From Micrococcales bacterium 31B (lineage in GTDB: Bacteria > Actinomycetota > Actinomycetes > Actinomycetales > Dermabacteraceae): 43,412 bases of DNA. The translations under genes and the position numbers were made by a program. The first letter of the stretch is position 1, and each line of letters starts with the position of its first letter. The stretch is from positions 60,418 through 103,829 of the forward strand of contig JAFFTF010000008.1 of assembly GCA_022803075.1 (NCBI GenBank), written 5' to 3'. Shown here one piece after another: positions 8,992-16,627 of the stretch. A model generated the notes under the pieces. That model was not told the DNA's origin. It did no database searches and saw nothing but the letters and a program-made list of their open reading frames with translations.

Positions 8992-9093
8992 GGTCTCCCT
9001 CTCGTGCGGCTGCGCTGCCATCCACCCTGCCAAACCTCGCGGCGCGGCGCCCGCGACGTGTCACGGCGGGTCACATAGGTAAACGTAAAAACC

Positions 9094-9123
9094 TTGACCG
9101 CGGCGCGCCACGCGGCCTACATT
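9094..9123 (+). promoter_or_regulatory. Predicted sigma-70-like promoter of the GNAT gene
   Basis: TTGACC (9094-9099) and TACATT (9118-9123) are 18 bp apart, which fits a -35/-10 pair. The start codon is at 9146 with GAAAGG at 9135-9140. Assigned by eye. Confidence 0.45.
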
Positions 9124-9145
9124 CGGGCCCTCACGAAAGGTATGC

Positions 9146-10096
9146 ATGCAACCCACGCAACCCCGCGACGCGTCCGTCGCTCGGGCCCTGCTCGCCGCGA
9201 GCCCGGCCCCCTTTGATTCGCCCACTCCCCGGCGTCACCGCACCACGGCGCACCTCGACCCCATGTTTGCGAACGGACGCCGCCGCCCCGAGTGGGTCTG
9301 GTCGGCCACCGCACCCGGGGGCGAGCAGGCCGTAGTGGCGGCCCTCGGCGACGGCGACGACACCCCCTCGGTGATCGACTACTTCGGTCTCTCGGGCCAT
9401 GCCGAGACCGATGCGACGCTGCTGCGGCATGCCCTCACTCGCGGCCGCGAGCTGGGGGCGGGCGCCGTGGAGGTATCGGCTCCGGCCGGGGCGACGTTCG
9501 CCGATGCCCGGCTCGACCCGTGGCGTGAGCCGCTGCTCGAGGCCGGCTGGTCGCTGCTGGTCGAGCGGCTGCACTACGAGTTTGAACCTCCTGCCGAGCT
9601 TGGCCTCACCGTGCCCGTGGGGCTCGAGTTCGAGGCGCTCACGAGCGGCGACGACCCTCGTTTCGTGGCGCTCAGCGAAAGCCTCCTGGTCGGTTCGCTG
9701 GACGCGCACGACGGTGCGGCGCTGGCCCGGTTTGGGCTGACCGGGGCGGCGGCGCGGCTGCGCGCGCAGCTGCTGGCCGACCCGTGCGAATTCATTCGGA
9801 TCGCGTGGGATCCGCTGGGTGAGGGCCGGACGCCCGTGGGGCTAGTCTCGTGGAACGTGTTCCCTGGCACCGGGCGCGGTTTCGTCATGCAGGTGGGGGT
9901 CGCGGCGACGGCCCGCGGGCATGGTTACGGGCGGCGCATGCTGGCGCACGCGACGCGGCAGATGCTCGCGGATGGAGCGCAGGTGCTCGTGGCCGACACC
10001 GACTTCGGCAACGTGCCGATGGCGCGGGCGTTCGCCGACGTGGGCTGGGTGGTGACCGAGACGCGGCTCGATTTTGAGTGCGGGGTGGGGGTGTAG
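9146..10096 (+). CDS. GNAT-family N-acetyltransferase
   Basis: A 316-residue protein whose C-terminal part is a GNAT fold. The acetyl-CoA pyrophosphate loop is in VGVAATARGHGYGRRML, followed by a helix, a strand (AQVLVADTDFGNVPM) and the final helix (ARAFADVGW). The N-terminal half looks like a second, degenerate GNAT-like domain with a beta-strand sequence around PEWVWSATAPGGEQ. That makes it a tandem-GNAT type in which only the second domain seems able to bind acetyl-CoA. The start has GAAAGG 5 bp upstream. The substrate is unknown. Confidence 0.85.
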   Translation: MQPTQPRDASVARALLAASPAPFDSPTPRRHRTTAHLDPMFANGRRRPEWVWSATAPGGEQAVVAALGDGDDTPSVIDYFGLSGHAETDATLLRHALTRGRELGAGAVEVSAPAGATFADARLDPWREPLLEAGWSLLVERLHYEFEPPAELGLTVPVGLEFEALTSGDDPRFVALSESLLVGSLDAHDGAALARFGLTGAAARLRAQLLADPCEFIRIAWDPLGEGRTPVGLVSWNVFPGTGRGFVMQVGVAATARGHGYGRRMLAHATRQMLADGAQVLVADTDFGNVPMARAFADVGWVVTETRLDFECGVGV

Positions 10097-10174
10097 GGGG
10101 CGCCTTCCAACGGCTCTTTAATGTGGCGCTAGTCGCACATTTTCTCGCCGACGTCATTCTTATTGGAGGAGTTT

Positions 10175-10609
10175 ATGGTCTCTTCGGCTCATAGCCAGTT
10201 CGCGCACATAATCCAGCGTGCCCGGGAGTTTGCACACTCTCACCTCTGTGATGGCGATCCGGAGACAGGCATGATGTGGGACGACAAGACGGAGATAACG
10301 GCTCGGATCTCTCTACGCGGTGACGAGGTCTGGCTAGTCGCTGGTTCGGGGCTGCTCGTCCGCTTCGTCGCGAGCAGCGAACACGAATTCGACCTCGACG
10401 GCATTCTCGCGGCGGCAAAGAAGATCCTGTCAGGCCACGCAGTCGAGTACTTCGGTACACGAGACCTGGGCACCGAGCCGCCCTACGCAACCGGCTTCGC
10501 AATCGGTGAACCGCCGGAGTATGCGGGGGGCGTCACTCAGGGTCAGTCTCAATTCACGGCCATTCTCGGCGGACCTCTCCTGCGGGCGAAGCTGCCCCGC
10601 ACGGAATGA
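10175..10609 (+). CDS. Hypothetical protein
   Basis: A 144-residue soluble protein that I do not recognise. It starts at the ATG at 10175, with a strong ribosome site GGAGGA at 10165-10170. The frame could also start at a TTG at 10163, which would destroy that spacing. There is no signal peptide or membrane segment. The N-terminal third is helical (SQFAHIIQRAREFAHSH) and the rest is mixed, with acidic patches. Codon use is less GC-biased at third positions than the neighbours (many AT-ending codons), which may point to recent acquisition. It lies alone between a GNAT gene and the convergent PucR-type regulator. Confidence 0.7.
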   Translation: MVSSAHSQFAHIIQRAREFAHSHLCDGDPETGMMWDDKTEITARISLRGDEVWLVAGSGLLVRFVASSEHEFDLDGILAAAKKILSGHAVEYFGTRDLGTEPPYATGFAIGEPPEYAGGVTQGQSQFTAILGGPLLRAKLPRTE

Positions 10610-10636
10610 CATGGGTTGCTGATGCTCCGGCGCCCC

Positions 10637-12292
10637 CTACCCCGCGCGGGTCGCGAGGTGCAGGGCGAGCCGCGCGTCGGGGTCGCTGAGGCTCACGCCG
10701 AGCAGTCCCTCGCTGCGCGCCAGCCGGTCCGTCACCGTGTTGCGATGCACGCCGAGGGCCGCGGCGGCGCGCGACACGTTCGACTCCTCATCGAGGTAGA
10801 CGGCGAGCGTTTCGCGCAGAGTCGGAGTGAGCGGTGCGAGCAGTTCGCGCGCGGCGGGCACAAAGGTTTCCGCCTGCGCGAGGCCGAGCAGCATCTGCGC
10901 GAGGCCGAGTTGGTCGACGTGCACCACATGACCGGCGTGGGGTCGCGTGCGCGCGAGCTGGGCCGCGTCGCCGGCCTGACGCAGGGACTCGGCGAGGCCG
11001 CCCGGCCCCTCACCCGCGCGTCCGATACCGATCGCGAGGCCGAGGCCGTCGAGCCGGGTGGCGGCGCGACGCACCGCCCCCGAAAGGTGGGCGATCTGCA
11101 CCGGCGTCGGCTCGCGCGACCACGTGACCCACGCGTGCCAGCCGTCCTCCTGCTCGATCAGCTCGATGCGTTGGCCCGCGTCGACGAACGCCGCGATCAC
11201 CTCGTGGCGCTGGCCCACCGCGTCGAGGACACGGCTGCTGTCGCGGCCCGCGAGCAGTCGCAGGCCCGCGTGCCAGCCCTGGAGGTCCCAGCCGAGACCG
11301 AGCGCCCGCGAGCGCAACTCGCGGCCGTGCGTGGGCGCGTGCAGGAGCTCACGCAAGACGGCCCCCCGGCGGGCGGCGTCGCGTTCGGCGTCGAGTCGCT
11401 GCAGTACGATGCGGTGGCCGACCGCGGCGGCGGCGACCTGCAGGGCGATGGTGAGCTCGGTCTGGCGCACGGTGTGATGGGCGGCCACGAGCGCGCCCAA
11501 CCACCAGCGCCGGTCGAGGCCCGTGCCGACCGGGGCCGCCACGAGCACGCGATCTGGTGGGGGGCCGGACGCTCCGTCGGGCCCGCCGGCACCATCGGGC
11601 GGGTTGACCGCCAGGCCCGGCACGTCGAGCACCGCCGCGACGGGCCCGCGCTGGGCAAGCGCGGGGAACGCGGGCAGGGCGGCGCCGCGCGCCACGTGAC
11701 CCGCCGAATCGAGCAGCACAAGGTCTTGGCGCAGCACGGCCTCAAGGGCAAGCAGGGCGTCTTCGAGCCCAGGGCCAGCGGACTGCGCCGCCTGCGCGAC
11801 GCGCACGGCCAGGTCGCTCACCGATTGCTGCGCCCCGCCGAGTATGTGGCTGAGCCGCACGCTCGCACCCCACGCGTCGCGGGTCGTCACGAGCGCCACG
11901 CCGTGGCGCGCCGCGAGGGTCGCGGTGGCGGGGTCAACGCCCGCACCCCCAGAAGCGCCCGTCCCGCCCGCAGCGCCCGCCCCGCCCGCAGCACCCGCCC
12001 CGCCCGCGACCGTCAGCACCACGGCGGCGACGCCGGCCTCGGCGCACCGGCGGATCAGGGCGTCCATGCGAAACGACGGCAGGCTGAGCGACTGCATGAT
12101 GCACAGGGCGGCGCCCTGAGGGTCTGCGCCGAGAGCCCCCGGGAGGTGCGCACCCGCCTCGGCAAGCGGCACCGTGAGCGCCCGCACGTGCGTCACGTCG
12201 GGGTTGGGGGCGGCCACGCTGCCGGGGCCCGCCACGAGGGCGCACGCGAGCGCCGCAAGGTCGGGGTCTGTGACCAGTTCAGCGACGCGCAT
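10637..12292 (-). CDS. PucR-family transcriptional regulator
   Basis: A 551-residue regulator. The N-terminal domain (about 1-120) has the PucR/purine-catabolism pattern, starting with MRVAELVTDPDL. The middle is a GGDEF-like/CdaR-type region (ALGLAIGIGRAGEGPGGLAESLRQA), and the C-terminus carries the PucR helix-turn-helix (SNVSRAAAALGVHRNTVTDR). It contains a Gly/Ala-rich low-complexity stretch around residues 98-118. The start has AGGGAGCC upstream. It is the last gene of an operon with an NCS1 permease, a hydantoinase-type gene and a DUF917 gene. PucR regulators commonly respond to purine-ring breakdown products such as allantoin, itself a hydantoin, so a hydantoin-like inducer is plausible (inference). 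Confidence 0.9.
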   Translation of the reverse strand: MRVAELVTDPDLAALACALVAGPGSVAAPNPDVTHVRALTVPLAEAGAHLPGALGADPQGAALCIMQSLSLPSFRMDALIRRCAEAGVAAVVLTVAGGAGAAGGAGAAGGTGASGGAGVDPATATLAARHGVALVTTRDAWGASVRLSHILGGAQQSVSDLAVRVAQAAQSAGPGLEDALLALEAVLRQDLVLLDSAGHVARGAALPAFPALAQRGPVAAVLDVPGLAVNPPDGAGGPDGASGPPPDRVLVAAPVGTGLDRRWWLGALVAAHHTVRQTELTIALQVAAAAVGHRIVLQRLDAERDAARRGAVLRELLHAPTHGRELRSRALGLGWDLQGWHAGLRLLAGRDSSRVLDAVGQRHEVIAAFVDAGQRIELIEQEDGWHAWVTWSREPTPVQIAHLSGAVRRAATRLDGLGLAIGIGRAGEGPGGLAESLRQAGDAAQLARTRPHAGHVVHVDQLGLAQMLLGLAQAETFVPAARELLAPLTPTLRETLAVYLDEESNVSRAAAALGVHRNTVTDRLARSEGLLGVSLSDPDARLALHLATRAG

Positions 12293-12354
12293 GGCTCCCT
12301 GGGTTTCTGTGGCTCAAGGCGGGCGGCCCTACCCGGCGCGCCCGCCCTGCCAGT

Positions 12355-13500
12355 TTACGAACCCGAGCCGCTCCAGCGCACCACCTCGGTGTCGTAGCCG
12401 AAGTAGCGCGGTCCCACCAGGTCGAGGCCGGCCTCGCTGTGCCACCGGGCGTCGCAGGGCGCGGCGAGCACCGCGACGCGCATGCCGTAGCGCAGGGTCT
12501 CGGTCGTGATGGGTTCGGCGGTTTCGGCGTCGACCACCATGATGAGGTCTGGGGTCGTAGCCTCCACGCGCACCCCGCGTTCGACCATGAGGTGCTCGTT
12601 TTGAAAGTGCAGCGTGAGGTCGTCGGCACCCGCCGCTGAGGCCGCCCCGAAATCCGACCCGCCGCCCGACGCCGCGACGGTCGCGAGACCGCGCGCAAAC
12701 CCGCCCTCGGTGCGCCGCGAGACGTCCACGATCTTGCCCGCGCCCACCACGCGGCCCCCCAACAGCTCGGCCACCGTGGCCACGGGATCGCTCGACTGCG
12801 AGCGCGCCCGCGCCGCCGCCTCGCCGACGCTCTGGCACAGGCTGAGCGTCGACGGCACGAACGACTCCCGCGCCTCCGCCCCGCTCATGGCGTACACCGA
12901 GATGATCGCCGAACAGCCCATCTCGACCGTGACGGGTCGCGCGAGCCGCTCGGCCCACGCGTTGCTGGCCGCGTCGAACACACCCGAGTTGCCCTTCTCG
13001 TCGACAATCGACATGGGCGTGGCCCGGATCCCCGAGAGCGTGGGCAGCACCATCTGCAGTTCGGGGAACGCGCGGCCCATGCCGTCTCCGTCCACGAGGG
13101 GCAGGCCCAGCTCGGCGGCGGCGGCGATGGGGATCATCGAATTGACGCCGCCCACCTCCATGCACGCGATGTGCGTGGGCGTTACGTTCAGATACTGCGC
13201 GAGGGCCCGCACTGCCTGCGCGAACTGGCCCACGCCCGCGAGCTTTTCGACGATCACGGTGGGCGCGCCCATCATCGCGACGGGCAGCACCACGGCATCG
13301 TCGGGCAACTCGGCGAGCGTCACGAGGCTCACCTCGCCGTGTCGGGCCAGCGCCTGTTCGGCGAGCAGTCGGCCAATATACGGGTCGCCGCCTCCGCCCG
13401 TGCCGAGCAGCGCGGCGCCGCGCGCCATGTCGGTGAGGTCGCGGGGCACAGTGGCGAGCTGCCGCGTGGCGGCCCCCGCGGCAAAGGTAGAGGCGGTCAT
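12355..13500 (-). CDS. DUF917 family (S-methyl-thiohydantoin desulfurase-like)
   Basis: A 381-residue protein of the DUF917 family. Characteristic segments are DMARGAALLGTGGGGDPYIGR near residue 30, the ACMEVGGVNSMIPI block near 115, the DGDGMGRAFPELQM motif near 140, and the C-terminal region on metal-like strands (MVVDAETAEPITTETLRYG). One branch of this family is described as acting on S-methyl-thiohydantoin; others are unassigned. It overlaps the upstream hydantoinase/oxoprolinase gene by 4 bp, the pairing usual for this family, which suggests a two-subunit or sequential enzyme. The downstream regulator begins 62 bp later. Confidence 0.9.
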   Translation of the reverse strand: MTASTFAAGAATRQLATVPRDLTDMARGAALLGTGGGGDPYIGRLLAEQALARHGEVSLVTLAELPDDAVVLPVAMMGAPTVIVEKLAGVGQFAQAVRALAQYLNVTPTHIACMEVGGVNSMIPIAAAAELGLPLVDGDGMGRAFPELQMVLPTLSGIRATPMSIVDEKGNSGVFDAASNAWAERLARPVTVEMGCSAIISVYAMSGAEARESFVPSTLSLCQSVGEAAARARSQSSDPVATVAELLGGRVVGAGKIVDVSRRTEGGFARGLATVAASGGGSDFGAASAAGADDLTLHFQNEHLMVERGVRVEATTPDLIMVVDAETAEPITTETLRYGMRVAVLAAPCDARWHSEAGLDLVGPRYFGYDTEVVRWSGSGS

Positions 13501-15092
13501 GCTTGCGCTCCCTCGGGGCTGGGTCGAACGGTTTCGGACGCTCCGGTGAGCGCCAGATCGCCCACCGCCTTGGCACGTACCCGGGTCGCGTTGCCCGGAA
13601 GATACGGTATGGGCACCTCGTCGACCTCCACGATCTCGACGCTCGCGGGTTCGGCCCCCGCGGCGATGGCGCGGTCGATGGCCTCAGCGCGGGCCTGCTC
13701 CACCACCTCGGCGCGGCTCGTCTCGGTCACCGCATACACTCTGTCCACCTCGCCGCTGACCTGCGCGATCGCGGCCCCGATGGCATTGGCGACCGCGTGG
13801 TGTTCGACCCGGTGCACGCGGCCGAGGCCGGGCAGGTCGTCGGGCAGCAGCACCGAGCCGCCGCCGACCGCGACGATGGGAAGCTCGTCGGCAGAGGTGC
13901 GCATCGCGTCGACCGTCGCGGCGATGCGCTCCGAAATCTCGGTGAGCGCGCGCTCAACCAGGTTAAGGTCCAGGTCGGCTACGCGATTCGGGTCGCCCAG
14001 GGTGACGCGCCCCGCCGCGACGGCGAGGTCGGTGGCGGTGAGGGTGTCGCCGCCGAAGACGCGCGCGCTCTCGACCAGGCGAAAACCGACGGATTCGGGG
14101 CCAACGAGGTGGCCCGGGGCGTCCGGGCTGATGAGGGAGCCGCCGCCGATGCCTAGCGAGAGCACGTCGGGCATGCGGAAGTTGGTGCGCACGCCCGCGA
14201 CCGACACCTCGGTGCCCGCGAGGCGGGGGAACCCGCCGCTCACGATGCCGATGTCGGCCGTGGTGCCGCCGACGTCGATGACCGCGCAGGTGTCGAATCC
14301 CGTGAGCACCATCGCGCCGCGCATCGAGTTGGTGGGGCCGGAGGCGAAGGTCGCGACGGGGTAGTTGCGGGCGTGCGCGACGTCCATGAGGGTGCCGTCG
14401 TTTTGGCTGAGGTAGATGGGGGCGGCGATGCCGCTGCCGAGCAGCGACTCCGTGAGCGCGTCAACGATGCGGCCTGCGAGGTCGCGCAGGGCGGCGTTGA
14501 TGATGGTGGCGTTTTCGCGTTCGAGCAGGCCGATGCGGCCCACCTCGTGGCTGAGGCTGAGGTGGGTGTCGGGGCCGAGAGCGTCGCGCAGCACCTCGGC
14601 GGCGCGCACCTCGAATTCGGTATTGATGGGGCTAAAGACGCTCGAGATGGCCACGGAGCGGGCCCCGCTCGCCGCGATCTGCGCCGCGATGTCGCGCAGC
14701 TCTTTCTCGTCGAGAGCGCTGATGGGTTCGCCGTTGAACTCGTGACCGCCGTGGGCAAGATAACCGACGCCGCCGATGGCCTCGACCAGGTCGGCGGGCC
14801 ACGCAGTGAACGGAGGCAGGGCCGCGCTCGCGGGCGCGCCGAGACGCACGCAGGCGGTGCGCGCGAGGTGCTTGCGTTCGATCAGGGCGTTGATGAAGTG
14901 CGTGGTGCCGATCATGACGGCCTGCACGCGCTCGGCCGCAACCCGGGACTGCTCGCGGAGCGCCCGCACAGCCGCCTCGATGCCGCTCGTGACGTCGGCG
15001 GTGGTGGCGGTCTTGACGGTGGCGAGCACGGTGCGGCCGTCGAGCAGGACGGCGTCGGTGTTGGTGCCGCCTACGTCGATTCCGATGCGCAT
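13497..15092 (-). CDS. Hydantoinase/oxoprolinase family protein (HyuA type)
   Basis: A 531-residue ASKHA-fold ATPase of the hydantoinase A/oxoprolinase type. It opens with the phosphate-binding motif MRIGIDVGGTNTDAVLLDG, has the middle motif GTTHFINALIER, and a second nucleotide-binding motif AVIDVGGTTADIGI near residue 270. It is shorter than 5-oxoprolinase and lacks a fused HyuB part. The AAAGGAAA ribosome site supports the ATG at 15092. It lies 39 bp after the NCS1 permease gene and overlaps DUF917 by 4 bp. Likely role: ATP-dependent opening of a five-membered cyclic imide delivered by the permease, with the exact substrate unknown. Confidence 0.9.
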   Translation of the reverse strand: MRIGIDVGGTNTDAVLLDGRTVLATVKTATTADVTSGIEAAVRALREQSRVAAERVQAVMIGTTHFINALIERKHLARTACVRLGAPASAALPPFTAWPADLVEAIGGVGYLAHGGHEFNGEPISALDEKELRDIAAQIAASGARSVAISSVFSPINTEFEVRAAEVLRDALGPDTHLSLSHEVGRIGLLERENATIINAALRDLAGRIVDALTESLLGSGIAAPIYLSQNDGTLMDVAHARNYPVATFASGPTNSMRGAMVLTGFDTCAVIDVGGTTADIGIVSGGFPRLAGTEVSVAGVRTNFRMPDVLSLGIGGGSLISPDAPGHLVGPESVGFRLVESARVFGGDTLTATDLAVAAGRVTLGDPNRVADLDLNLVERALTEISERIAATVDAMRTSADELPIVAVGGGSVLLPDDLPGLGRVHRVEHHAVANAIGAAIAQVSGEVDRVYAVTETSRAEVVEQARAEAIDRAIAAGAEPASVEIVEVDEVPIPYLPGNATRVRAKAVGDLALTGASETVRPSPEGAQA

Positions 15093-15131
15093 GGGTTTCC
15101 TTTCGTTCGGGTGGGACGCCGCGGGGCCCGG

Positions 15132-16499
15132 CTAGCGGGTCGCTGCGGCCGGTCGGGTGGCTGGGGTCGCGCGGGTGGTGGCGTGGCTGCCGTAACCTCG
15201 GGCGAGGCCGAGATTCGCCCCCACCCAGTAGAGCAGGAACGCGACGACGATGGCGCTGAGCGATGGAATACCCCAGGTGACGAAGTGGCCCACGAGGGCT
15301 CCAGCGACCCACGCGATGAGCGAGGCGGGCACCCAGCGCGGCGCGCTGCCGGGGGCGTTACCGCGCGCGATGGCATCGTCGAGGTCGGACCGCCAGGCTT
15401 TGACCACGAAGTACTCGGCGATCATGACGCCCGCAATCGGCGGGAACACGACCGCAAGATAGGTGAGGAACGTGTTGAAGAAGGTGGTGAAGCCCGCGAA
15501 GTCGACGCTCATGGCGACGGCCGCGACGGCGGTGCCCAACACGCCGACGATGGCGCTCACGAGGGCCCGGGGCGCGGAGCGTCCGGTCACGGTGTCGATG
15601 AAGTTGACGATGCCGAGGCCGCCGCCGTAGAGGTTCCAGTCGTTGATCTTAAAGGTGCCAAAGATGAGGATCAGCACGCCCACGAACCCGACCGAGCCCA
15701 TGATGATGCTCGTGATGTCGGCGGTCTTGGCGGCCTGCGCGAGCAGCACGCCGCACAGGCCGACCACGTATTCGCCGACCGTGACGCCGACGACCGTTTG
15801 CTTGACCACGTCGGCCGCGCTGCGGTTGAAGCGCGTCATGTCGGGGGTGATGATCGCGCCCGCCATGAAGGCTCCCGCGACGATGGTGGCGCCCTGCACG
15901 ACACTCATGCCGCCGCCTGCAGGCGGCTGGTATTGCATGACCTGGCCGAGGTCGTGCTTGCTGAACTCGGAGATGACGGACCAGCCGACGAGCAGCAGGA
16001 ACACGGGCACGCTGACGTTGGCGACCCATTGCATGGAGGCGAATCCGCGCAGCACGATTCCGGTGACGGCGAGCCCGAAGAAGATGGCCCAGCCCCACGC
16101 GGGCAGCGCGGGCCAGATGGCGGCGAGGCCGGCTCCAGCGACGGCCGTCTGCACGCCGAACCAGCCGATGAGCGAGACCGCTACGACGAGGCCGATGAGC
16201 GCGGAGCCGCCCGCGCCGAAGCCGGTCCAGCGGGCGAGTAGCGAGGTGTTGAGGCCCGTGCGCACGCCAATGATGCCCACGAGAATGCTGATGACTTCGA
16301 GCAGCACGCTGCCGAGGGTGATGGCGAGCACCGCGCTCCAGAAGTCCATGGTCACGCCGATCATGGCGCCCAGTAGGAACACGGGCAGGGCGCTGAGTTG
16401 GCCGAATCGCTGCACCGCCACGGGGAACCACGAGTAGCGGGCCGCGGGGGGCACGGGTGAGAGGGCGTAGTCGTCGCTGTCGGCGGGGGTGCTGGCCAC
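15132..16499 (-). CDS. NCS1-family permease (cytosine/hydantoin/purine transporter)
   Basis: A 455-residue integral membrane protein with about 12 hydrophobic segments. The N-terminal region (RYSWFPVAVQRFGQLSALPV), the segment MIGVTMDFWSAVLAITLGS and the GWFGVQTAVAG motif fit the nucleobase-cation-symport-1 family (CodB/Mhp1-like). A GTG start at 16499 is preferred because AAAGGAGC sits 3-4 bp before it; an ATG at 16514 has no such site. As first gene of the operon it feeds the hydantoinase and DUF917 enzymes, so a hydantoin or ureide substrate is more likely than cytosine (inference). Confidence 0.9.
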   Translation of the reverse strand: MASTPADSDDYALSPVPPAARYSWFPVAVQRFGQLSALPVFLLGAMIGVTMDFWSAVLAITLGSVLLEVISILVGIIGVRTGLNTSLLARWTGFGAGGSALIGLVVAVSLIGWFGVQTAVAGAGLAAIWPALPAWGWAIFFGLAVTGIVLRGFASMQWVANVSVPVFLLLVGWSVISEFSKHDLGQVMQYQPPAGGGMSVVQGATIVAGAFMAGAIITPDMTRFNRSAADVVKQTVVGVTVGEYVVGLCGVLLAQAAKTADITSIIMGSVGFVGVLILIFGTFKINDWNLYGGGLGIVNFIDTVTGRSAPRALVSAIVGVLGTAVAAVAMSVDFAGFTTFFNTFLTYLAVVFPPIAGVMIAEYFVVKAWRSDLDDAIARGNAPGSAPRWVPASLIAWVAGALVGHFVTWGIPSLSAIVVAFLLYWVGANLGLARGYGSHATTRATPATRPAAATR

Positions 16500-16627
16500 G
16501 ATGCTCCTTTGCATGAACCTATCGAGTGCCTGCGAGATTACGGACGCGCGGGGTGGCCCGCCATAGGCATACCGCTGGGTTTTGTGGCGTGACCCGGGCA
16601 GAGTGCAAGGTTGGAGCTGCGGCCGGG

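Noticed and set aside
14373-16241. Long plus-strand frame opposite the hydantoinase and permease genes
   Set aside because: It lies antisense to two clearly conserved genes, is dominated by Arg/Gly/Asp/His, and has no family resemblance. The same holds for the frames opposite katG (28141-30333), PucR (10616-12397) and the esterase.
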